Shown: positions 25,165 through 33,108 of the stretch, in pieces | Layout: every line of letters starts with the position of its first letter | Position numbering within the stretch: the stretch's first letter is position 1 | Assembly: GCA_003155915.1 (NCBI GenBank) | Contig: PMFA01000014.1 | Coordinates: 84,000-128,071, forward strand | Direction: 5' to 3' | Origin: Acidimicrobiaceae bacterium | GTDB lineage: Bacteria; Actinomycetota; Acidimicrobiia; Acidimicrobiales; RAAP-2 | DNA: 44,072 nt | Notes under the pieces: generated by a model | Seen by the model: the letters and a program-made list of their open reading frames with translations, nothing else | Told to the model about the DNA's origin: nothing | Databases searched by the model: none | Program-made: the position numbers and the translations under genes

Positions 25165-26936
25165 AGGGTCTCTTGGCGAAACGCGTTGGTTATCGGCATG
25201 CGCCGGTCCCGTCCGAAGGCCTTTTTCGAGATCCGAACTCCCGGTGCCATCTGGCGACGCTTGTACTCACTGCGGTCGACCAATCGGGTGATTTGGAGCA
25301 CGAGTTCGGGGTCGTGGCCACTGGCGATCATGGTTTCCGCGGTGGCGTCGTCTTCGACGTAGAGCTCGAGCAAAGGATCGAGCACGTCATAGGGCGGCAG
25401 TGACTGGTCGTCTCGTTGGTCCGGTCGTAGTTCGGCCGACGGGGCCTTGGTCAGCACCGCCGCCGGGATTGGCTCGGGGTCACCGTCCTTGGCGGCGAGG
25501 TCATTGCGGTAGCGACAGAGTTCGTACACGAGTGTCTTGGGCACGTCCTTGATGACCGCGAATCCTCCGACCGAGTCGCCGTAGAGCGTCGAGTAACCGG
25601 TCGCCATCTCCGACTTGTTGCCGGTCGTGAGTACGATCGCCCCCGTGTCATTCGAGATGGCCATCAAGAGGACGCCGCGAATGCGCGATTGCAGGTTCTC
25701 GTCGGTGATGCCTTCCGGTTCACCGTCAAGCACGTTCTCGAGCGCCGCGCCGAATGCCACGTGGGCGCCCTCGATCGGAATCGTCGTGATCTCGATATCG
25801 AGGCGCGACGCGAGCTCTTCCGCGTCCGCGATGGAGTGCCCCGATGAATAGCGCGACGGCATGGTGAAGCCGCGAACGGCGCGCGCGCCCACGGCGTCGA
25901 CGGCGATCGCGGCGACCAACGAGGAGTCGACGCCGCCCGACAGCGCAATCACCGCGGTTCGAAAGCCGTTCTTGCGCAAGTAGTCGCGCGTCCCCATCAC
26001 CAAGGCTTGGTAGACCTCTTCGACTTCGCTCAGGGGCTCGGCGATTCGATTCACGTGCAGCGCCGTCAGACGCTCATCGTCGCTGGCGTAGCCGATGTTG
26101 AGCGGCACGCCCTGGGTTGAAGCGCGCGCGTCAATCTCGCACACCAACAACTCCTCGCTGAATGCCGCGGCGCGCGCAATCACGTCACCCTGAGCGTTCA
26201 CGACGACGCTCTGGCCGTCGTAGACGAGTTCGTCCTGACCGCCTACGAGGTTGACGTAGGCAATGGGACAGTTCGTCTCGAGTGCGCGCTCACGCAGCAC
26301 GGCCTCACGCTCCTCGCGCCGTCCGCGCGCGTACGGTGACGCGTTGGCGACGACCAACATCGTGGCGCCCTGGCTGGCCAATTCGGCGGCCGGACCGTTG
26401 CGGATCCACACGTCTTCACAGATCATCAGACCGACGGCGACGCCTCGAACGTTGATGATCGTGTGCGGTCCGAGGCCCGGATGGAAGTACCGCTGCTCGT
26501 CAAAGACGTCGTAATTCGGGAGTAGTCGTTTGGTGGCGATAGCGACGACACCGTCATCACTCAGGGCCACCAGGGCGTTGGCGATATGGGGCGAACCGAG
26601 TTCACCGAAGGCCGGTCGCGCCTCGTCGCGTCCGTCGCTCGAAGGCGCCAACGCGATGTCTTCGAGACCTTCGCTCACGACGGTGCCGACGAGGACCGGG
26701 GGCACGTTGTCCAAGAGCGCCATCTCGATAAGGGCGACCCGCGACGCCTCGATGAAGCCCTCTTTCAAGAGCAGGTCCTCCGGCGGATAGCCCATCAGGG
26801 AGAGCTCGGGCGTCAGTACCAGATCGGCGCCGGCCGAGGCGGCCTGGGTGCGGAACCGACCGAGGGTTTCGACGTTTTGCGCGAATCCGCCCACGACCGC
26901 GTTCATTTGGGCCATGGCGAGTCGGATCACAGGCAC
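25161..26936 (-). CDS. nadE: Glutamine-dependent NAD+ synthetase
   Basis: Makes NAD+ from nicotinate adenine dinucleotide, ATP and glutamine. The 591-residue two-domain protein has an N-terminal nitrilase-type glutaminase with Glu in TPELSLMGYPPEDL, Lys in ATKRLLPNYDVFDE and Cys in GLMICEDVW. The C-terminal synthetase has the P-loop ALSGGVDSSLVAAI and TTGNKSEMATGYSTLYGD. The frame is open to 27032, but the GTG at 26934-26936 starts right before VIRLAMAQMNAVVGG, the true beginning of the glutaminase fold, and has TAGGCT 7 nt upstream (leaderless). It leads the nadE-unknown-sigma series. Confidence 0.95.
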   Translation of the reverse strand: MPVIRLAMAQMNAVVGGFAQNVETLGRFRTQAASAGADLVLTPELSLMGYPPEDLLLKEGFIEASRVALIEMALLDNVPPVLVGTVVSEGLEDIALAPSSDGRDEARPAFGELGSPHIANALVALSDDGVVAIATKRLLPNYDVFDEQRYFHPGLGPHTIINVRGVAVGLMICEDVWIRNGPAAELASQGATMLVVANASPYARGRREEREAVLRERALETNCPIAYVNLVGGQDELVYDGQSVVVNAQGDVIARAAAFSEELLVCEIDARASTQGVPLNIGYASDDERLTALHVNRIAEPLSEVEEVYQALVMGTRDYLRKNGFRTAVIALSGGVDSSLVAAIAVDAVGARAVRGFTMPSRYSSGHSIADAEELASRLDIEITTIPIEGAHVAFGAALENVLDGEPEGITDENLQSRIRGVLLMAISNDTGAIVLTTGNKSEMATGYSTLYGDSVGGFAVIKDVPKTLVYELCRYRNDLAAKDGDPEPIPAAVLTKAPSAELRPDQRDDQSLPPYDVLDPLLELYVEDDATAETMIASGHDPELVLQITRLVDRSEYKRRQMAPGVRISKKAFGRDRRMPITNAFRQETL

Positions 26937-26943
26937 GGACGTG

Positions 26944-26949
26944 AGCCTA
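26944..26949 (-). promoter_or_regulatory. -10 element of leaderless nadE promoter
   Basis: TAGGCT on the minus strand, then 7 nt and the GTG of nadE. The same hexamer precedes the Fur-family gene. No Shine-Dalgarno was found. Confidence 0.5.
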
Positions 26950-27081
26950 CCGGTGCAGGACCGTGGAAACCCTGGCGAACGTTCACACGCGGTTAACAAA
27001 ACTGGGGGTGTCGCACGATGCCGCTGCACCAAACTGGATGGGAACGCGCGCGGTGCGCAATGACATCTGTGAGGAGCGATT

Positions 27082-28185
27082 TTGAAGTATCAGGCCGAAT
27101 ACATTTGGATTGACGGAAGCGAGCCAACGCGAAAGCTGCGTAGCAAGACCAAGATCGTCACCGTGGGACAGAAGCCCCCCGTGTGGGGCTTCGACGGCTC
27201 GAGCACGAACCAGGCGACCGGCCATTTCTCGGACTGCGTGTTGCTGCCGGCCTTCACGGTGCCCGACCCACTGCGCGGTCCCAATGACGTCCTCGTGATG
27301 TGCGAAGTCCTGAACGCCGACTTTACGCCCCACGTCACGAACGAGCGCGCCGCTACGGCCGCCGTGGCCAAGAAGTACGCCAGCTTCGAGCCCAAGTTCG
27401 GCATCGAGCAGGAGTACACGTTCTTCCAGGACGGTCGACCGTACGGGTGGCCCGAGGACGGATTCCCCGCGCCGCAGGGTCCGTACTACTGCGGTGTCGG
27501 TGGTGCGAAGATGCCCGGTCGAGACATCGTCGAAGCCCACACGCTGGCCTGCATCCGCGCCGGCATCGGCATTGAGGGGACGAACGCCGAAGTCATGATG
27601 GGCCAATGGGAGTTCCAGGTCGGGGTGCTCGGACCGGTGGAAGTCGGCGACCAACTGTGGCTCGCGCGCTGGTTGCTCGAGCGCATCGCCGAAGAGTTTG
27701 GCGTCGACGTCAGCTTCGACGCCAAGCCGGTCAAGGGTGATTGGAATGGCGCCGGTGCTCACACGAACTTCTCGACGAAGCAGATGCGCGCCGCGGGCGG
27801 CTACGGCGCCGTAATCGCCGGGGCCGAAGCGATCGGGACCCGCGTCAAAGAGCACATCGCCAACTATGGAGTCGGCATCGAGGAGCGTCTCACCGGAGCT
27901 CACGAGACTGCGCACTGGTCGAAGTTCTCCTACGGCGTGTCGGACCGGGGCGCGTCAATCCGTATTCCCGGACAGGTCGCGCGCGAGAAGAAGGGCTACC
28001 TCGAAGACCGTCGTCCCAACGCCAACGTCGACCCCTACGTCGTCGCCCGACTGATCACCGAGACGGTGTGCGCCGCCGCGAGCGCCAAGAAGACGCCGGC
28101 AAAGAAAGTGGCCGCCAAGAAGACGCCGGCGAAGCAGGCCGCCGCCAAGAAGGCTCCCGCGAAGAAGGCGGCTGCTCGACGCTAA
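27082..28185 (+). CDS. glnII: Glutamine synthetase type II with histone-H1-like C-terminal tail
   Basis: Assimilates ammonium into glutamine. The 367-residue protein is the eukaryote-like GSII: WIDGSEPTRKLRSKTK, WGFDGSSTNQATG, FGIEQEYTFF (metal-binding Glu), NAEVMMGQWEFQVG, GDWNGAGAHTNFST and the C-terminal GSII block ending FSYGVSDRGASIRIPG and RRPNANVDPY. The enzyme core ends near residue 330. The last about 37 residues are a repeat of Ala, Lys, Pro and Thr (AKKTPAKK, AKKAPAKK), like histone H1 or the TopA tail in this window, and not part of known GSII cores. The start is TTG at 27082-27084 with a strong GAGGAG 5 nt upstream. A strong hairpin terminator follows. Confidence 0.93.
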   Translation: MKYQAEYIWIDGSEPTRKLRSKTKIVTVGQKPPVWGFDGSSTNQATGHFSDCVLLPAFTVPDPLRGPNDVLVMCEVLNADFTPHVTNERAATAAVAKKYASFEPKFGIEQEYTFFQDGRPYGWPEDGFPAPQGPYYCGVGGAKMPGRDIVEAHTLACIRAGIGIEGTNAEVMMGQWEFQVGVLGPVEVGDQLWLARWLLERIAEEFGVDVSFDAKPVKGDWNGAGAHTNFSTKQMRAAGGYGAVIAGAEAIGTRVKEHIANYGVGIEERLTGAHETAHWSKFSYGVSDRGASIRIPGQVAREKKGYLEDRRPNANVDPYVVARLITETVCAAASAKKTPAKKVAAKKTPAKQAAAKKAPAKKAAARR

Positions 28186-28195
28186 GGACGTGAAC

Positions 28196-28225
28196 GAAAC
28201 CCGCCGCGTGAATGCGGCGGGTTTC
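28196..28225 (+). terminator. Intrinsic-type terminator after glnII
   Basis: A perfect 12-bp stem (GAAACCCGCCGC with GCGGCGGGTTTC) encloses a 6-nt loop, 11 nt after the glnII stop. It is followed by GCTGTTTGTG rather than a long T run, as is common in high-GC actinobacteria. Confidence 0.85.
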
Positions 28226-28268
28226 GCTGTTTGTGGACCAAAAGTGCGACGGACGGGAAGGTGCGAGA

Positions 28269-29567
28269 ATGGTGCATATGCAAAGCCAAGCTCAGTACGT
28301 ACTGCGAACCGTCGAGGAGCGCGGCGTTCGCTTCGTCCAACTGTGGTTCACCGACGTGCTGGGACGCCACAAGGCGTTCCACGTCACCCCCGCGGAACTC
28401 GAGGATGCGCTCGACCAGGGCATGACCTTCGACGGCAGCTCGATCGACGGCTTCTCGCGCACCCAGGAGTCCGACGTCCTCGCCCGACCGGACCTCACGA
28501 CTTTTCAGCTCCTCCCTTGGTACGACGAGGGCGCCGGGGTGGCGCGGGTCTTCTGCGACATCGTCAACATCGACGGCACGCCCTTCGACGGGTGTCCTCG
28601 CCAGCAACTGCGCCGAGTCCTCGGTGAGGCCCGCGCCCAGGGCTACACCTTCTTCGTCGCGCCCGAGATCGAGTACTTCTACTTCGAGGGCCTCGAGACG
28701 GCGACGGCACCGGTGCCGATCGACCGCGGCAGTTACTTCGACCTACTGCCCGACGACACCGCGAGCCAACTGCGACGACGAACCGTCCTGACGCTCGAAG
28801 AGATGGGTATCGGCGTCGAGCACGCCCAGCACGAAGACGCGCCCGGACAACACGAGATCGACCTGCGCTACACCGACGCCCTCACCATGGCCGACACCGT
28901 GATGTCGGTGCGCCACGTGGTAAAGGAACTGGCGCGCCAGGCCGACGTCTCGGCGAGTTTCATGCCCAAGCCCCTCGCCAACGTTCAGGGTTCGGGCATG
29001 CACACGCACCTCTCGCTCTGGCGCGACGAGCAGAACGCGTTCATCGGTGATGGTCCCTACGGTCTCAGTGACGTCGCCGCCAAGTTCATCGCCGGACTCG
29101 TTCGTCACGCGCCGGAGATCACCGCGGTGACCAACCAGTGGGTCAACTCCTACAAGCGACTCGTGCCCGGGGTCGAGGCGCCGGTCGAGGCCAAGTGGGC
29201 GCGCTACGACGCCGCCGCGCTCGTGCGCATCCCGTCAGTGAAGCCCGGACGCGTCGATTCGACCCGCGTCGAATACCGTTCGCCGGACCCGGCCGCCAAT
29301 CCCTACCTCGCCTTCGCCGTGATCCTCGCCGCGGGACTACGCGGCGTACGCGGCGGCTACGAGCTGCCGGCTGAGGGAGAGCGCACGGCGCCCCTGCCCC
29401 AGTCCCTCGCCGAGGCCTTGGATCTCATGGAATGCTCCGCGTTATTGCACGAGACGTTGGGCGAACACCAGGTGGAGTGGTTTCTACGCAACAAGCGTTC
29501 CGAATGGGACGCCTACCGCGGGCAAGTCACGCCCTTCGAACTCGAGCGCTACCTCCCGTTGCTGTGA
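28269..29567 (+). CDS. glnA: Glutamine synthetase type I (short, GSI-alpha-like)
   Basis: A 432-residue type I glutamine synthetase. Seen are TFDGSSIDGF (ammonium-site loop), APEIEYFYF (metal-binding Glu pair), HEDAPGQHEIDLRY, GSGMHTHLSL (ATP/glutamate-site His), NSYKRLVPG and the C-terminal VEYRSPDPAANPYLAFAVIL. The adenylylation-site loop of GSI-beta is absent, so regulation by GlnE is not expected. The start is ATG at 28269 with GGGAAGG 7 nt upstream; an ATG three codons later is an alternative. Its stop overlaps the start of the GlnR-like gene (GTGA). Some relatives act on polyamines or other amines, so the exact substrate is not certain. Confidence 0.9.
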   Translation: MVHMQSQAQYVLRTVEERGVRFVQLWFTDVLGRHKAFHVTPAELEDALDQGMTFDGSSIDGFSRTQESDVLARPDLTTFQLLPWYDEGAGVARVFCDIVNIDGTPFDGCPRQQLRRVLGEARAQGYTFFVAPEIEYFYFEGLETATAPVPIDRGSYFDLLPDDTASQLRRRTVLTLEEMGIGVEHAQHEDAPGQHEIDLRYTDALTMADTVMSVRHVVKELARQADVSASFMPKPLANVQGSGMHTHLSLWRDEQNAFIGDGPYGLSDVAAKFIAGLVRHAPEITAVTNQWVNSYKRLVPGVEAPVEAKWARYDAAALVRIPSVKPGRVDSTRVEYRSPDPAANPYLAFAVILAAGLRGVRGGYELPAEGERTAPLPQSLAEALDLMECSALLHETLGEHQVEWFLRNKRSEWDAYRGQVTPFELERYLPLL

Positions 29568-30262
29568 ACATCGACGTCGTGCTCTGCGTGCCCTCGTGCG
29601 AGGGGCCGGTTCGAAAGGCATTCGACGTCACGGGCGTGACCCCGGCGGTCGCCGTGACCGGGCGGCTCAACGAGGTCACCGCGCTGGAGCCGACTGACGG
29701 CTTTGCCGGCGCGGTCATCAACGCAGCCGCCTTCCCCTTCACCGAGGCCATGAACCTCTGTCGCCAGTTGCGCTCGCGAAGCCGCGGTGTCGGCCCGATC
29801 ATCTTGTTACTCGACCACTACCAACTCGACGAGCTCACGTTCCGCGAGGACCTGTTCGACGACTTCGTGGTCGGGCCCTTCGACGTGAGCGAGTTGGCGA
29901 CCAGACTGCGTCATCGTCTTCGTCGCGCCGGCAACGAGAGTGTCGCCCCGCGCGTCGAACACGGCGGGCTGTCGATGAACTTAGAGACCTACCAGGCCTC
30001 GATCGCCGGACGCGTCATGGACCTCACGTACATGGAGTACGAGTTGCTGCGCTTCCTCGCGACGAACCCGAATCGCGTCTTCACCCGCGAGACGTTGCTC
30101 AGTCGAGTCTGGGGCTACGAGTACTACGGCGGGGCGCGAACGGTAGACGTGCACGTTCGACGACTGCGCGCGAAGTTAGGCGAGGAGTACGCCCATCTGA
30201 TCCAGACGGTGCGTTCGGTGGGCTACAAGTTCGGCACGTCGCCGAACGAATACTCGGTCTAG
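29564..30262 (+). CDS. glnR: GlnR-like OmpR-family transcriptional regulator
   Basis: A 232-residue regulator. The N-terminal receiver-like domain lacks the usual phosphate-accepting Asp (the strand reads AVINAAAFPF), as expected for phosphorylation-independent GlnR. The C-terminal winged helix (about 135-225) has LTYMEYELLRFLATNPNRVFTRETLL then VWGYEYYGGARTVDVHVRRLRAKLG, close to actinobacterial GlnR. It is co-transcribed with glnA (GTGA overlap), so it probably controls nitrogen assimilation genes including the two synthetases here. PhoP-like paralogues share the C-terminal motif; the context favours GlnR. Confidence 0.82.
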   Translation: MNIDVVLCVPSCEGPVRKAFDVTGVTPAVAVTGRLNEVTALEPTDGFAGAVINAAAFPFTEAMNLCRQLRSRSRGVGPIILLLDHYQLDELTFREDLFDDFVVGPFDVSELATRLRHRLRRAGNESVAPRVEHGGLSMNLETYQASIAGRVMDLTYMEYELLRFLATNPNRVFTRETLLSRVWGYEYYGGARTVDVHVRRLRAKLGEEYAHLIQTVRSVGYKFGTSPNEYSV

Positions 30263-30624
30263 TCGAGGGGCGCGTACGCCCAGAGCTCAACTTCCGCGAG
30301 TGCGCCGAGCGGGAGTTGGTGGACGGCGACGGCCGAACGCGTGGGACGCGGCGGTTCGAACGCCTCGATCCACACGTCGTTGCACGCGGCGAACACGCCC
30401 ATGTCGGTGAGGAAGAGCGTCGCCTTCACGACCTGATCGAACGTGGCACCGGCCTCGGCGAGCACGGAGCGCGCGTTCACGAGCGCCTGGCGAAGTTGTT
30501 CGGGCGCGCCCCCTTCAATCATGACCGGCTTATCGGGTCCCGCGACGACACCAAGTTGACCGGAGATCACGACGAGGTCACCCGCGCGACGCCAGGGGGA
30601 GTAGGGGCCGAACGTCACCGCCAT
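30259..30624 (-). CDS. RidA-family imine/enamine deaminase
   Basis: A 121-residue protein of the YjgF/RidA family, which hydrolyses reactive 2-aminoacrylate-type enamines. It begins GPYSPWRRAGDLVVISGQLG, has the trimer-interface segment QALVNARSVLAEAGATFDQVVKATLFLTDM, and keeps the catalytic Arg in PPRPTRSAVAV and the Glu in LAEVELWA. It lies 9 nt after erpA and overlaps the GlnR-like gene tail to tail by 4 nt. Substrate specificity is not evident. Confidence 0.9.
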   Translation of the reverse strand: MAVTFGPYSPWRRAGDLVVISGQLGVVAGPDKPVMIEGGAPEQLRQALVNARSVLAEAGATFDQVVKATLFLTDMGVFAACNDVWIEAFEPPRPTRSAVAVHQLPLGALAEVELWAYAPLD

Positions 30625-30633
30625 GATGATCTC

Positions 30634-31008
30634 TTAACTGAAAGAGTTGCCGCAACCGCAGGTGCGAGTCGCGTTGGGGTTCGTGATGTGAAATCCGGCC
30701 CCTTGGAGCGAGTCGGAGTACTCGAGGGTCGAGCCGTTAAGGAGTTCCGCGCTCGAAGCGTCCACCACGACTTTGACGCCACCGAATTCGCGCACGATGT
30801 CGTCGTCGGCGAACTCGGAGTCGAAGTACATGTCGTAGTTGAAGCCCGAGCAGCCGCCCGGCTTCACCGACACGCGAAGCGCCAAGAGCTCCTCGACGCC
30901 CTCGGCGGCGATGAGCTCGGCGACCTTCTCGGCGGCGCCATCGGTCAAGTTGATCGGGTTGGGATCCTTCTTGGTCAAGTTCACGGTGGTGGTGGTCATG
31001 TTCGACAT
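30634..31008 (-). CDS. erpA: A-type iron-sulfur cluster carrier (HesB/IscA/ErpA)
   Basis: A 124-residue Fe-S cluster carrier. The three conserved cysteines are Cys53 in KPGGCSGF and Cys117/Cys119 in the C-terminal TCGCG. The fold core is LALRVSVKPGG, YDMYFDSE and the HITNPNATRTCGCG end. The start is ATG at 31006-31008 with AAGGAG 4 nt upstream; a second ATG is 3 codons later. It is divergent from an Mrp-type ATPase across 86 nt, another Fe-S assembly factor, which suggests a shared pathway. Confidence 0.92.
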   Translation of the reverse strand: MSNMTTTTVNLTKKDPNPINLTDGAAEKVAELIAAEGVEELLALRVSVKPGGCSGFNYDMYFDSEFADDDIVREFGGVKVVVDASSAELLNGSTLEYSDSLQGAGFHITNPNATRTCGCGNSFS

Positions 31009-31082
31009 GGCGCTCCTTCGAGAGTTCTTCGTTCCATGATAGTGAGGGTTTTGCGCAATGAACACCCCCCTTCATTCACCGG

Positions 31083-31088
31083 TAGCGT
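31083..31088 (+). promoter_or_regulatory. -10 element of leaderless mrp promoter
   Basis: TAGCGT, then six bases (TTCAAC) and the GTG start at 31095; no Shine-Dalgarno is present. Confidence 0.5.
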
Positions 31089-31094
31089 TTCAAC

Positions 31095-32240
31095 GTGCAA
31101 GCGTCCGATCGACTCAGAGAGCGCCTCAGCCAGGTGCTGGACCCCGAACTCGGGGCCTCCATCGTCGAACTCGGCATGGTCGGTGAAATCACCGTTTTTG
31201 AACGTCACGCTGTCGTGCACGCCTCGTTGACAACCGTCGGCTGTCCCCTACGGAGCCAGATCGAACGCGACGTCAAAGAGGCCGCGCTGACCCTCGAGGA
31301 CGTTGACACGATCGATCTCGTCATGGGCGTCTTGGACGCACCGGCGAAGGCCGCACTGATGAAGCGCGCGAGGACCATCGCCCAGGCGAGTGCACCCTCG
31401 ACCTCGATCCCCACCCATACGCCGGTCCTCATGATCGCCTCGGGAAAGGGCGGCGTTGGAAAATCGTCGATCACCGCGAACTTGGCGGTCGCCCTCGCCG
31501 CCACGGGTCGTTGCGTCGGCGTGTTGGACGCCGACATCTGGGGATTCTCGCTCAGTCGACTACTGGGCATTCATGGCGATATCGAGGCGAGCGGGGGCAA
31601 GATGCAACCACTCGAGCGCAGCGTCGGGGCCGGATCGATCAAGTTGCTGTCCATGGGTCTGCTCGCCGACGAGGATCAGGCACTCATGTGGCGTGGACTC
31701 ATGGTGCAAAAGGCCGTCGCCCAGTTCATTGAGGACGCTGATTGGTCGGGCATCGACTATTTCTTGATCGACACTCCTCCGGGGACCGGCGACATCGCGA
31801 TGACCCTCGCGCGGCTCTTGCCCCAAATGGGTCAACTGGTCGTGACGACGCCGACGATCGCGGCCCAACGCGTCGCCGCGCGAGCCGCCGATTTCGCGCG
31901 CAAGTCCAACATCCGCGTCCTGGGTGTCATCGAGAACATGAGCGGATTCATCTGCACTTGTGGTGAGCGACACGATGTCTTTGGCCAAGGCGGCGGTCGC
32001 TCGCTCAGTGAAGAGCTGCACGTGCCGCTCCTCGCCGAGATCGAACTCAACGCGGCCATTGGCGAAGGCGGTGATCACGGTGAACCGGTCGTCATGGCCG
32101 AATCCGACGAAGGCGTCTTTCATCGACTGGCTCGGCGAATCCTCGATGACGTCGCCCCGCCCTTTGGCGCCGTCGGCTGCTCGGCCCGAATGCTCGACTC
32201 CCTTTCGAAAGCCGTTGCGAACGTTCGTCAGTCGTCGTAG
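31095..32240 (+). CDS. mrp: Mrp/ApbC-type P-loop ATPase, Fe-S cluster carrier
   Basis: A 381-residue protein. Residues 1 to about 85 are a MIP18/DUF59 domain (LSQVLDPELGASIVELGMV, TTVGCPLRSQIERDV). A ParA/MinD-like ATPase follows with the deviant Walker A SGKGGVGKS (116-124), LDADIWGFSLSRLLG, FLIDTPPGTGDIAMTL and GVIENMSGFICTCG. The cluster-binding cysteines read CxC here, where most Mrp proteins have CxxC. Start is by the leaderless signature. The last 13 nt overlap the convergent Nudix gene. Confidence 0.92.
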   Translation: MQASDRLRERLSQVLDPELGASIVELGMVGEITVFERHAVVHASLTTVGCPLRSQIERDVKEAALTLEDVDTIDLVMGVLDAPAKAALMKRARTIAQASAPSTSIPTHTPVLMIASGKGGVGKSSITANLAVALAATGRCVGVLDADIWGFSLSRLLGIHGDIEASGGKMQPLERSVGAGSIKLLSMGLLADEDQALMWRGLMVQKAVAQFIEDADWSGIDYFLIDTPPGTGDIAMTLARLLPQMGQLVVTTPTIAAQRVAARAADFARKSNIRVLGVIENMSGFICTCGERHDVFGQGGGRSLSEELHVPLLAEIELNAAIGEGGDHGEPVVMAESDEGVFHRLARRILDDVAPPFGAVGCSARMLDSLSKAVANVRQSS

Positions 32241-33022
32241 CCGACGTCACCCGGAAGCAGAATCTGAATCTCGCCGTTTCGATTCACGATCCGCGGCTCC
32301 ACGCGAACGATGTCCTCCAGTGACCTCGCGTAGTCGAGGACTTCTCGCGAAGAGCGAAAATGGGCGATCGCCTCGAGGTTGCGGATCGTCGGAAAGATCA
32401 TCTCGAGTTCGCCGCGGGCGTGCGCGTCGAGCGCGTCGACGGGCCGTATCCACTGATCGGCGACGGTTTCGCCGGCGTCGTGCGTGGCCAACTGATCCGG
32501 CGGCGTACGTACCACGAAAAAGCGCGTGTCGTAGCGACGAGGTGGTCCCACCGGCGTCACCCAATGCGCGACGTACTCGAGACCCCGTAGGTCCAGTAGC
32601 AATTCCTCTCGCTCCAGCATTTCAATGAAGTCGTGCGTGCCGGCATTCACCGCGCGGCGACTGGCCGCCAGTCGTCGAATCGATTCGGAGTCGCTGAGTT
32701 GCACGGGCTGACCCAGGCGGTCGCACACGATCAACAGTCCGGCCTCTTCGAAGAGCTCGCGCAGACACGCGACGTAGTAGGCGAGGCCCCCGCTCTCCAG
32801 TCCGAGACGTCGCGAAGCCTCGACGTCATTCAGACCGAAGGAACGACCTTGGGCGGCCGGTCCCGCGTCCGTTTCGTCGACGCCGCCGCCGGGAAAAACG
32901 TACGCGCCACCGACGAAATCGCTGTTGAGGTTTCGACGGAGCATAAGAATTTCATAACCATTGGCGCCGTCACGTACCGTGATGACGGTCGCGGCCGGAC
33001 GGGGACTCAAGGTTTCGGCCAT
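32228..33022 (-). CDS. Nudix hydrolase (NUDT19-like long form)
   Basis: A 264-residue Nudix protein. The domain starts TVITVRDGANGYEILMLRRNL and VGGAYVFPGGGVDETD. The catalytic helix RELFEEAGLLI is separated from the GGG loop by an insert of about 45 residues, the pattern of NUDT19/YfcD-like CoA-diphosphatase relatives. TRFFVVRTP and WIRPVDALD follow. Substrate (nucleoside diphosphate derivative or CoA) is not determinable from sequence. TAGTTT lies 5 nt before the ATG, a possible leaderless start. Confidence 0.85.
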   Translation of the reverse strand: MAETLSPRPAATVITVRDGANGYEILMLRRNLNSDFVGGAYVFPGGGVDETDAGPAAQGRSFGLNDVEASRRLGLESGGLAYYVACLRELFEEAGLLIVCDRLGQPVQLSDSESIRRLAASRRAVNAGTHDFIEMLEREELLLDLRGLEYVAHWVTPVGPPRRYDTRFFVVRTPPDQLATHDAGETVADQWIRPVDALDAHARGELEMIFPTIRNLEAIAHFRSSREVLDYARSLEDIVRVEPRIVNRNGEIQILLPGDVGYDD

Positions 33023-33108
33023 AGTGAAAACTACTCAGCACCGGCCCTGCAGTCGACCTCGATGTCCCTTCCACTAAGTTTGTTGTCCTAAGCGCAACAA
33101 GGAGCATT

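Noticed and set aside
24367-25362. 331-codon plus-strand frame opposite the sigma factor and nadE region
   Set aside because: Antisense to three well-supported genes; the product shows no domain.
26981-26997. GTTCAC and GTTAAC upstream of glnII considered as a GlnR box
   Set aside because: The spacing and bases do not fit the known GTnAC/GaAAC pattern well enough to claim.
28269-28280. The glutamine synthetase I start considered for the frame's first upstream codon at 28212
   Set aside because: That start would lie inside the terminator hairpin and lacks a ribosome site; ATG 28269 has GGGAAGG at 7 nt.
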